A program made the translations under genes and the position numbers. The notes under the pieces were generated by a model that saw only the letters and a list, made by a program, of their open reading frames with translations, was not told the DNA's origin and ran no database searches. Shown piece after piece: positions 1-9,491 of a stretch of 64,000 nt of DNA (its first letter is position 1; every line of letters starts with the position of its first letter). The DNA comes from Tieghemostelium lacteum. Its lineage: Eukaryota; Evosea; Eumycetozoa; Dictyosteliales; Raperosteliaceae. The DNA lies in contig LODT01000037.1 in the NCBI GenBank assembly GCA_001606155.1, forward strand, positions 1,116,001 to 1,180,000, read 5' to 3'.

Positions 1-807
1 ACAGCCAACAAGGTATTGGCTGGTGATGACTTAGATAATCTATTGAATAATTTGACTATTCAAATTGATGATATTGACAGCAGTGGACCAACTAGTAGAG
101 GTACTTGTGGTGGATGTAGAAAACCAATCTATGGTGAGAGCATCCAAGCCATGGGTAAATTCTATCATCCAGAGCATTTTGCCTGTCAAAACTGTCAGAA
201 TCCACTAGGAACTCGTAACTTTTACGAACAAGATGGTCTACCACATTGTGAGAAATGCTATCAAGAGTTGTTTTGTGCACGTTGTGCTCATTGTGATGAC
301 CCAATTTCAGATCGTTGCATTACAGCTCTCGGTAAGAAATGGCATGTACACCACTTTGTATGCACACAGTGTTTGAAACCATTTGAAGGTGGTAACTTTT
401 TTGAGAGAGATGGTCGTCCTTATTGTGAGGCTGACTTTTATTCCACCTTTGCCTCTAGATGTGGTGGTTGTAATCAACCAATTCGTGGTGAGTGTATCAA
501 TGCTCTAGGAACCCAATGGCACCCAGAACATTTTGTCTGCCAATATTGCCAGAAATCATTTAGTGGTGGTACATTCTTTGAATATGGTGGTAAACCTTAT
601 TGTGATATTCACTATCATCAACAAGCTGGTTCTGTTTGTGCTGGTTGTGGAAAAGCTGTAAGTGGTCGTTGTGTAGATGCTCTCGATAAGAAATGGCATC
701 CTGAACATTTTGTATGTGCATTCTGTATGAATCCTCTAGCTGGTGGTGCCTATACTGCAAATAACGGTAAACCATATTGTAAAGTTTGTCATTCAAAATT
801 ATTCTAA
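1..807 (+). CDS. paxB: Paxillin (PaxB), C-terminal part, cut by window start
   Basis: Adaptor protein of cell-substrate adhesion sites, linking the adhesion machinery to actin. The reading frame is open from base 1 with no ATG at its head, so the 5' end lies outside the window. The visible 268 residues start with an LD motif (DLDNLLNNL), which in paxillins binds focal-adhesion partners, followed by four LIM zinc-binding domains. Each LIM domain shows two CxxC pairs, the conserved WHxxHF/FHPEHF core and a closing CxxC or CxxH/D. The protein ends with the fourth LIM domain, as paxillins do. Four LIM domains plus LD motifs separate paxillin from other LIM proteins. The 3' flank (808-1245) is a CT-rich and then T-rich spacer before the next gene. 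Confidence 0.93.
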   Translation, partial: TANKVLAGDDLDNLLNNLTIQIDDIDSSGPTSRGTCGGCRKPIYGESIQAMGKFYHPEHFACQNCQNPLGTRNFYEQDGLPHCEKCYQELFCARCAHCDDPISDRCITALGKKWHVHHFVCTQCLKPFEGGNFFERDGRPYCEADFYSTFASRCGGCNQPIRGECINALGTQWHPEHFVCQYCQKSFSGGTFFEYGGKPYCDIHYHQQAGSVCAGCGKAVSGRCVDALDKKWHPEHFVCAFCMNPLAGGAYTANNGKPYCKVCHSKLF

Positions 808-1245
808 AATCACATAATCTCAAACCAACCCATTCACACCTAAAACCAAAAAACAACAAACAAACAAAAAAAATTAATCAAGATTTCATGTGAATTCACT
901 TCGCCACTCCCCTTGTTTCTCCCCAAACCCCTTAATTTTTTTTTTTTTGTTTTTCACACCATCTTTACAAATACCTCATTCCTGTCAACTGGGACCCTAT
1001 TTAATCATTAATAAAAAACTAAATAATAATAAAAATTCAAATTAGAAAGTTCTTAAAAACACAAATTTGTAAAATTGATCATTTTTGATTTTTAAAATTT
1101 AATAAAAAATTTTTTTTTTTTCTAAATTAATTTTATTTTTTTATTTGTATATAATTTTGTATCTTTTTTTTTAAATATTTTCCACAAAAATTTTCACAAT
1201 TTCTTTACATATATATATATTTTATTTTACAGTTTTTAATATTAA
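808..1245. other. Intergenic spacer, paxB to BTG gene
   Basis: No open frame of note. It holds a pyrimidine-rich stretch around 895-935, then T and A tracts typical of a dictyostelid 3' UTR followed by a promoter. A TA repeat lies just upstream of the ATG at 1246. Confidence 0.5.
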
Positions 1246-2635
1246 ATGTCACCTTATGCTGAATTGAACCCAGATAATGAAGCCACTGAACATCAACAAC
1301 CCAATCATATAAATACAAGTACAAATTCTCTACCTAACACAAATAATGCAATTAGTAGTAATATAGAAGGTAATATATACATCCTCACACGTAAAAATAC
1401 ACAATTGTTTTGGAATAGATAATAGAGCACAGGGAGGGTATTATATGATAGGAGGGAACAATGAGTCAGAGCCACATTACAATGACATTCAGATTATCTA
1501 TTCAAAAAAAATGGAAGAATAATATCATTATAATCATCACTATTACCTCTAAGAACATCTAGAATTCTAATTCTCAAATCATTATCTTCTTTTTTTTTAA
1601 TTTTTAAAAATTTTTTTTTATTTTTTTTCATTTGGGAACGCATATGTTACAAATTATAACTACAACGACAACAAAACAGATATAGAGTTATATTTAAGTA
1701 CCTATAGTAGTGATTTTCCAGAGTTGGTGGTGGGAGCCTGTTGGTGGGCAGATTCATTGTCAAAATTGAACCAAACCATACCAAAAGAGAATATAAAAAG
1801 ATTTAGAAAAGAGTTAATTATAGGACTTAGAGATAGAATAAAAGGACATTGGTATCCGGATGCTCCAGAAAGAGGACAAGGTTATCGTGCAGTTGTCTGT
1901 GAGGAGACAACTGACCGTCTTCTAATGGATGCAGCCAAGAAATCTGATATCAATGGTAACTTTAGATCTTTCTTTAAACAGAATACAACCATGTGGATTG
2001 ACCCAGGCAATGTGACTTATCGTCATGGTAAACATTATGAAAAAACATTGTATCCATTTTCTGCTGTCAATAATAATAATATTCAAAGTATCAATAGTAA
2101 CCCTATAACATCTAGTAGCGGTAGTAACAGTAGTAGTAGTAGTAATATATTAAATAATAGTTTTTTAATGGTGATGAATCAGCAATCTAGTAGTAACACT
2201 ACACCTAATGCTGTAAATTCTACCTCACCAGCTACTAATCCTACTGGTACCACTATTACCAGTAGTGGTAAATCAAGTTTATTAAATTCAAATTCCATTA
2301 ATTATAACCCTATATATTTCAACCCTAACAACCCAAATAATAATACTCCACCTAGAACCACCACCAGCAGCACAACTGGAAAGAGCTCACCACAATTATC
2401 ATCATCGGCACCTGCCTTTTCTCCATCATCATCTGTATATCATTCTTTACTTTCCCAACCACCACTATCTCAACACACCCCACCAACTTCACCACTAAAA
2501 GATTTTCAACAAAAATCTATTCCTTCACCAATAGATAGTAATAATACCAACAACATCCAATTAAACAACAGTAATGTATATTCTAACAGACCAACAACAA
2601 CCTCAACCTCAATAAAATCTTCTAATTTCCTCTAA
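1246..2635 (+). CDS. BTG/Tob-family antiproliferative protein
   Basis: BTG/Tob proteins bind the CAF1 deadenylase of the CCR4-NOT complex and regulate mRNA decay and proliferation. The domain runs from ELVVGACWWADSL through FRKELIIGL, GHWYPDAPERGQGYR and MWIDPGNVTYRHG, which match BTG box A, the HW(F/Y)P...GxxYR core and box B (LWVDPxEVSYR). A Ser/Asn/Thr/Pro-rich tail of about 190 residues follows. The body (1722-2635) has no in-frame ATG ahead of the domain, so an upstream exon is needed. ATG 1246 with donor 1370 fits in phase to an acceptor at 1679 (359 aa) or at 1721 (345 aa). The T-tract at about 1590-1630 favours 1679. The large intron contains a coding-like segment (see 1419-1522). The domain call is firm; the N-terminus is not. 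Confidence 0.8.
1419..1522 (+). other. Coding-like alternative terminal exon inside the BTG intron
   Basis: This 104-base segment is clearly less AT-rich than its surroundings. It follows a 49-nt intron (1370-1418, GTAATA...ATAG) in the right phase. Joined to exon 1246-1369 it gives a 75-residue protein ending in IIYSKKMEE and a stop. Its middle reads NRAQGGYYMIGGNNESEPHY, which looks like real protein and not intron. It may be the end of a separate small gene, an alternative 3' exon, or a regulatory cassette that makes a short product in place of BTG. I do not recognise the peptide. Confidence 0.5.
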
Positions 2636-3172
2636 AAAAAAACCAAATCTTGTCATTTCTTGTCTTATCTTTAATTTTGTGTGAATGTCAAATTCAAGTT
2701 TCTGCAATCAAACAAAGAAATATTTAAATTTTTTAATTCATTTAGTTTGATTTAATAAATGTACTGTAAATCAATTTCTTTATTCAAAAAATAATGAGGA
2801 CCTATCAAGTAAATTGTTAGATCTTATTTGAGATGCAACAACCATACATTCAATAGTAAACTTGCAATCAATAATACTAATTTGAATATATAAAGGTTAT
2901 ATAACCATGAATTTGCCAAATGAAGGAATGGAAACCAAACTTTGGTAAGCTAATGGAGTGCTCCTATTGTGATTGAATACACTTATCTTGTTACAGAAAA
3001 AAAACCAGGTTGGTTTGCTGTCAACATTTGGTTAATAGTGTGGTCCATATTATTTTGCTGGTAAATAAAAAATTTTTCTGTGAAAGATATCAAAATCATG
3101 ATTTGTTGAAAAAAGAAAAATTATAGCGAGTAATAAAAAAAGAATTTAGAATTATTATGATTTATTTTTAGC
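2636..3172. other. Intergenic region with a GC-richer island
   Basis: Mostly AT-rich. About 2880-3060 is more mixed and has good splice-like signals (GTAAGC near 2945, TTACAG near 2996, GTAAAT near 3060). The piece after the TTACAG can be read as a short hydrophobic peptide (PGWFAVNIWLIVWSILFC) whose phase would join the next gene's ATG through an acceptor just before it. No full gene model works, because one possible join creates a stop. It could be a missed 5' exon, a small RNA or a relic. Confidence 0.25.
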
Positions 3173-6100
3173 ATGTTAGAACTACCAATTTACCTTATAG
3201 ATCCTAAAGATATTAAAAATTGGGATTTAAAAACTATAGATGAATTTTTCAGCGATCAATTGTTAGAGTCAATTAATTTAAATGCTGATGCTAATAGAGA
3301 TTCAAGATCAATTTTATTTAATAGCATATTTTCAAATAACTTTGATGATTATTTATTACTCACAAGGTTATTCAATTGGTTTGACCAATATATAAATGAT
3401 GTGAAAAATAATAAAACAAGTTATTACCGTGAATGTGTACTTTTATTTTTAAGAGTACCTTCACTATCCCAACACTTTTATAGAAATAGAATTTATCATA
3501 GATTATTTGATTCTCTAAAGTACAGTAAAGACTGTGATATTATTGAATCTATATTCAATAAAAAGTTTAATGATGCACTTGATATCTATTTTCAACCTGA
3601 AGATTTAGTTTATGTATGTATTAATCAATTAACAAAATTATAAAACAGATGTTTACATTTTTATATTATATACAGTCATGGAAACTATTAAAAAATAAAA
3701 ACAATAGTGTGAGTACTACTAAAACTAGGATATTGGAATTATTTAGAAAGAGAATAACAAAGTATCAAATAACTGCTGATCTTGTGCCTGATATTATAGA
3801 TATGATTGTGGAAAACAATAGTAATCCTTTAGTGAGTGATTTGATACAATTCTTGATTTCAAAATCATTTATTGCCAAACTATCATCTGAACAAATACAA
3901 TCACTTCAATGTAAATATTTATTATTGACAAGTTTAATTTATCAACAACTATGCAATGATAGGGTATCTGGAATAGATGCTATCCAAAATGAAAACTACG
4001 AATATCAAAATGATGATATTCAACAGTTTTTATCTATTGTTGGTAAAGACAAACTAGAAGAACAATCAAAAGTCATTCTAAAGGAATGCATTACTGAAAA
4101 GGTAGAAGCTCACACCATAAAAACACTGATCAATCTACTGAAACACTGCCATAATAGGGATTGGATAGTACCTCATTTACAACCAATATATGATATCCTA
4201 ATTAAGTCATTACAGATGAATAAATCTGAAGATACAAGATTATTAATACTTGCCACATTGATTAATAATCATCAAATGGATAACAAAACCTGTGAAACTA
4301 TCTTTGGGATAGTCAAGTCACCAATCTCCAAAACCTATTTTTATGCATCACAGCAGCATCTCATGTCAACTATACTAAAATCACAGAATATCAGTAATCC
4401 AATGAACTATATAAACGAAATGGTAGCTACATTCAATCCACATGATTTAATCAGTCGTTTCTGTATAAATAAGTCTCTAATGAGCCCAGTCTATAAAGCA
4501 GTCATTGACCAAATGTCAGAGACTGATAGAAACGAGCTAATTAAAAAAGTTAAAGACCTATCTAGTTTTAGAATAGCCAAACTCCATATGTTGGATATAA
4601 TTCTGTATCTTGAACCTGACTACCATCAACAATTACAATTCATTATGGATATAGCTGCATACTATAAAAGTGTTAAATCCTCATTCATCAGTGGTGCAAA
4701 CATTGATGATACCATATTGATGAAACTAAATATGATTACGAGTCATATACAGAGTCAAAATGAATCTTTACCAGTTGAATTTAGGAAATCTATTGATCTG
4801 GTGAAATTAAGAGATACCTATAGTAATATTTTATTGACTATGGAGGGATGTTTAAATATAGCTTTTAAGCACATTCCAAATCTACAAGAAGTTTCTATTA
4901 TAATGGATGCTTCAATTCACCAGCGTTGGAGTTATAGAAGACACATTGATATTATTAAAAGCACAGTTGGTTCTGATAAGCTAAAGAGTGATATGCCATC
5001 ATTGTACATACTGCTGGGTCACTATTTACAAAAACTATTCTCACATTTTGTTCAATGCAATAATAGTCATTTCTATTTCTTGGATATTGTAGATGAGTCA
5101 CTACCACTATTCCCAGTATCATGCGAACTATTGGAAAGATATCTTTATGTGATTACCAATTATTGGTCATCTTCCATCGTAATGATGCCTAAACTTAACA
5201 TCATTCCCATTCAATTGGTTAAGATATTTGAATATCTAAAAAATCACTCAAATAATAGTATTGGTATCTATGGTATCTATAGGAAGTTTATTAGAACTTA
5301 TTTATTCAATTTAAAAACCAATTCCCGCAATTATTTAAAACAATTGAATCTACTGGAAATAGTTCAATCTAGTATCATTAAACAGGATATTCTATCGATT
5401 GAAAATGTCCTAAATATATCAAATGAAGTCTTATATGATATTTGGGAATATTGGAAATTGGATATCAGTATTGCCTCAATTACCATCTCAGTTTTAAGTT
5501 TTGACATTAATAATTTTTATTTAAAAAAGAGGGACACTTATGAAACATTTCTCAATTCAACAGCACATCTATTTGGGTTCTTATATAATCTAGGCCCTCT
5601 ATCAGCAACAGTTAACAATAATAATAATATTAATAATGGTAATTGTAAAATTTTACAATTGGAGAAATTACCTAGTTTAATATTTAGGAAAATATTAAAA
5701 TATGTGGTTTTTGATAAACTGGATATTCCAAAATTGGCATTATTGTCAAAGTACTTTTATAAGGAAATGAAAAAACTAATAAGTAATACCAAGCTCAATT
5801 TATCATTTTTGGATAAATTCAAAAACTCTATAGATATTTTAAATTCAAATTCAATCTATCAAAATCCATATCATTTGGATTATAAATGGTTACAATCATT
5901 CCATTACAAAAATGTTTTGGATATATTTTATAATCTGACTTCTTTAAATATTGATATTGGTGCACAACAATATTCTTTCAAACAGCCAATGCCCAATTTA
6001 CAATCACTCTATATGTCATTTTCAATTGAAAAATATTCTAAGCTTCATTCAGAGTTTCTCATGTCCATCCTCAATAAGGCACCAAATCTATCAATGGTGC

Positions 6101-6735
6101 TTTTTAGTTATAAAATGTCGTACAATATAACATACTTTCAGTGTGTCTATCCCATTCTGAAAAAACTAAAGTCAATGGAAAAGGAGAATCAACTGTTTTT
6201 GAAAACAATTGCTACATTGAATTTGGAAGAATACGAATTCAATGAAAAACAATTTAAAACATATGCCAATGCTTGTAGAAAAATTATAATTACTCAACCA
6301 AATCATTATAATTATTGGGATTATTCACCTCCTACAACAATTCCAAGTTGTAGTACTAAACTGGTAGAATATATTAACGTGGTATCTCAAGGTAACCATA
6401 AATTCTTTAAAAGACTAAGAATAGTTGAAATTTTGAGTTCTGTTGAATACACATTCAGTCCAGTTTTTATACCTATCCTAACCAACATCAAATACAAAAT
6501 TGAGAGATTAATAGTTAAAAACAGTCATACGCTATTCTTAACAGACATTATGAAATTAATCCCACAAATGTTAAATCTCCAATCACTCTATCTAAGTTAC
6601 AACAAATGTAATGAATTATCATTATTAGAATTCCATCCTACTCTGAAATTTATAGATTTAGGTGGTGCTACAAATGGCATTCCAACATTTATCCCTGTAA
6701 ACTCAGATAAATCTCATTTTGTAAAGCAATTGTAG
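3173..6735 (+). CDS. F-box-like protein of a dictyostelid-type family
   Basis: Large intracellular protein, probably a substrate receptor of an SCF ubiquitin ligase. ATG 3173 opens exon 1 (3173-3613). A GTATGT donor at 3614 and a TATACAG acceptor ending at 3675 remove a 62-nt intron, and exon 2 (3676-6735) continues in phase 0, giving 1166 aa. An alternative acceptor at 3648 is also in phase but leaves a 35-nt intron. The first two thirds is helical-looking with no motif I can name. Near the centre of the C-terminal third is an F-box-like segment (LPSLIFRKILKYVVF...LLSKYFYKEM). After it come leucine-rich strands typical of LRR-type substrate domains (NLTSLNIDI, LNLQSLYLSYNK). The 3' end converges on another F-box gene. 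Confidence 0.65.
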
Positions 6736-7167
6736 TAGTTTCTCCCTAAATAAACTTATAAAAATTCATAAATGGAATTTATTAGAATTGATACCATTTA
6801 ATTTTATTTTAATATTCTTAATAATGAAATACATCTCCAGATAAATAAAACCTTTTCTTTCTCCAAAATTAAATTTCTTTAGTATTTGATATCTTGTTTA
6901 GTAATCATATTTGATTATAACTTCTTCAATTGTTAACTGGTATTTTGTTATTTGGAAAACAGCTTTATCAATACTTAGATTTGCAAAGTGGTGAGTGGGA
7001 AACTCTACAGGAATTCAAAATTGATAACCTTTTATAATACAATTTTAACATTTCATTTTCACTTAAAATTTGACTATGAATATAGTGTACTGTATTTAAT
7101 TTATAGAATTTAAAAAGATTTCTCTTTGTAAAAAAATAATGAACAAACCTTTTATAAAACAGCCTTA
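6736..7167. other. Spacer between convergent F-box genes, with a possible Kelch-like relic
   Basis: Mostly AT-rich 3' flanks. At about 6945-7040 a short plus-strand frame reads FGKQLYQYLDLQSGEWETLQ and on to a stop. It resembles part of a Kelch repeat (the D...SGEW...L pattern) and has no start codon or flanking exons. It is probably a decayed gene fragment. Nothing else was seen. Confidence 0.3.
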
Positions 7168-9183
7168 TTAATTTATTAAATATTTTGTAAAATATTTAGA
7201 CTCAATTTCATTATTATCAATGCCAATATATTCTATTGTGCTATTAGATTTCAAAGCATTTACTATACTGATTCGGAGTGTAAAATCTAATGAAACCATG
7301 TTATTGTATCTATAATAACTGTCACTGGGTAGATGTTTTGGTGCTGGTATATTGTATCTAACTAGATGGTGATTAGAGTTGATAACTGTTACAAGATTTT
7401 GAATAAATTCGCCAATGCTTTCTCTACATGTTGAATCTACATTTTGAATATATAGATCATGTAGAGTCTTGTTACTAGCCAATGCAGTTGTAAGTCCAAT
7501 TGGTTGAAAATCATCTACATTCTCACACAATAGATGTTTTAGTGATTTATGATTATCATTTAGGAAATTTATAATTTGTTGACATGAGATACGGTTATTG
7601 AAAAAAAACAATTGTTCCAGATGTTCTAGTTCCTTTACACAATCAAATAGGAAAGTTTGTTGTTTCTCCTCTAAATTGTTACTAAATTGTAGTTTTTGTA
7701 GTCTGGGTAAACTAGGTAACAGAATTCTAATGGATTGTAAATCTTCATCGGTATATTGGTTCAATTGAATTAGCAATGTACCAATATTTGAAAATGTACT
7801 AAACATTTGTTGATAAATGCCACTTGAAAACGACTCAAGTAACATCATTTCTATTTTTGAAACACCACTCCATTTCTTTAGGATAGAGGTTTCCAAGTTA
7901 CCAATTAAATCTAGTTTTTCATCCATCTCCTTGTCACTGTCATTATCAGAATCTGAGTTATATTCACCATTCTCAATGCATACTAGTACTTGTAGGGACT
8001 GATTTTGTATTGTAACTTTTTTAAAATCACAATCTTTGATTAGTTTATACAATTCACAATTCAATTTCTTTAAGGTCCTATTACTATTTAACATATCAAC
8101 CAGAGAAGATGTAGTTGTAGTCTCACGACTAATTAAGAATAGTGATTGTGTGACTTGGTTGTGTTCAAGTGATTTGAATAGTTGGTAATCACCAATACTA
8201 TACTGAATAGAAGCACCATCAAGTCTTTGTTTATTGTCACCAAATGTGTATCGTAATTCTAAGATTTTTAGAATTTCTATTGATTGGGTTTCACGAATCA
8301 GTTTATCAAGTTCACTGAAATTGACAGCTACTCTAGAGAGTCTTAGTGACTTAAGATTCTTTAATGCCAGTAATGAACTTAAAGATTCAATTTCAATGAT
8401 TCTTTCGTTTTCTTCATCTTCATCGCCAGATCTATCGTTAGATAGTTTAAGTGAAAATGATTTCAGTCTAGGGAATCTATGAGATACTATATCAACTATT
8501 AATGTGATATCCATAGACTGAATAGTTGACATTTTGAATTCAATATTCAATTTCTCTAATTGTGTTGACATTTTATCCGAACTTAAATGTTGAATGAATA
8601 ATTCCATATATCCATCGCATATTGTAACTTTTAGTGTACGTAGATTAGGAAAACTGTAGAATTGTAATTGATATTCTTCAATATCGGCATATTTATCAGA
8701 GAATTTACATTTATAGCTACTAACATGATCTTTAATGAGTTCACTTTGATATTTAGCACTTTGGTTGGTAGTCTGATTAAATGAACATTGTAGTGATAGT
8801 CCACGTTTAATCAAATGTTTATATCTATCATAAGATGAGCTATCACTGAATATTGGATAGATATATGCTAACTTTATACGAGATATCAATGAATATCTCC
8901 ACTCTTTACACACTAGACTAATTAGACTTAGTGCATTGTTTAGTAATGTAAAATCTCTAGAAACAAAGAGATTTGATAAAACATGTAATAGTACAGTTTG
9001 TGGTAATTTACCAAATCTATTTTTACTATTAATACTGTTGAGTATCTCTAGACATTCTTTTAAGTGACCATCAATATTCTCACATGCTACTTCATCTAAA
9101 CATAATGAACATTTCACTAATTTATCTTTTAATATTACTTCTTTATCATCAAATAAATTTAATATTATTTTATTTTTTTTCAT
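7168..9183 (-). CDS. F-box/LRR-type protein with N-terminal UBZ4-like zinc finger
   Basis: Single-exon gene of 671 aa starting at an ATG (9183-9181) behind an A/T-rich leader. Residues about 25-45 hold CSLCLDEVACENIDGHLKEC, a CX2CX11HX3C pattern identical in spacing to the RAD18-type UBZ4 ubiquitin-binding zinc finger. An F-box-like helix set follows at about residues 58-105 (LPQTVLLHVLSNLFV...LVCKEWRYSLIS). The rest is a long run of leucine-rich strands (LKSLRLSRVAVNFSELDKL, LEKLNIEF, LQKLQFSNN), as in LRR substrate receptors. An acidic Asp/Glu/Ser insert lies near residue 415. F-box plus LRR implies an SCF substrate receptor; the zinc finger could bind ubiquitin or DNA. The family assignment is inferred from pattern only. 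Confidence 0.65.
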   Translation of the reverse strand: MKKNKIILNLFDDKEVILKDKLVKCSLCLDEVACENIDGHLKECLEILNSINSKNRFGKLPQTVLLHVLSNLFVSRDFTLLNNALSLISLVCKEWRYSLISRIKLAYIYPIFSDSSSYDRYKHLIKRGLSLQCSFNQTTNQSAKYQSELIKDHVSSYKCKFSDKYADIEEYQLQFYSFPNLRTLKVTICDGYMELFIQHLSSDKMSTQLEKLNIEFKMSTIQSMDITLIVDIVSHRFPRLKSFSLKLSNDRSGDEDEENERIIEIESLSSLLALKNLKSLRLSRVAVNFSELDKLIRETQSIEILKILELRYTFGDNKQRLDGASIQYSIGDYQLFKSLEHNQVTQSLFLISRETTTTSSLVDMLNSNRTLKKLNCELYKLIKDCDFKKVTIQNQSLQVLVCIENGEYNSDSDNDSDKEMDEKLDLIGNLETSILKKWSGVSKIEMMLLESFSSGIYQQMFSTFSNIGTLLIQLNQYTDEDLQSIRILLPSLPRLQKLQFSNNLEEKQQTFLFDCVKELEHLEQLFFFNNRISCQQIINFLNDNHKSLKHLLCENVDDFQPIGLTTALASNKTLHDLYIQNVDSTCRESIGEFIQNLVTVINSNHHLVRYNIPAPKHLPSDSYYRYNNMVSLDFTLRISIVNALKSNSTIEYIGIDNNEIESKYFTKYLIN

Positions 9184-9491
9184 TTTAATGTCTAAATAAA
9201 AAAAAAAGATATTTTTTGGTTTAACTTTTAGATATCAAAGAAGCAAATTCTTTGAAAATAAATTAAAGAATGGTTCTACAAGAAAATCTATATATAAAAT
9301 AATGGAAAACAATGAATGTATTAATGTATATTTGTATTCATATTAAAGTCTTTAATTGTTTTATTGAATTATTGTAAAAGAATGTTTTTTAATAAACCAG
9401 GATAACCTAGGAAATTTGAAAATTCTGTGATTTAAAATTTTAATTTTAATTTTTACATTATATTTTATTATATTTTATTATTGCATATTAA
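9184..9491. other. Divergent intergenic region
   Basis: AT-rich spacer between the 5' ends of the F-box/LRR gene and the repeat-protein gene. It is presumably a shared promoter region. I see no open frame or conserved element in it. Confidence 0.4.

Noticed and set aside
1523-1600. Minus-strand coding-like reading (DNDLRIRILDVLRG)
   Set aside because: Short, with no start codon, and continues into the plus-strand exon 1419-1522, so most likely chance.
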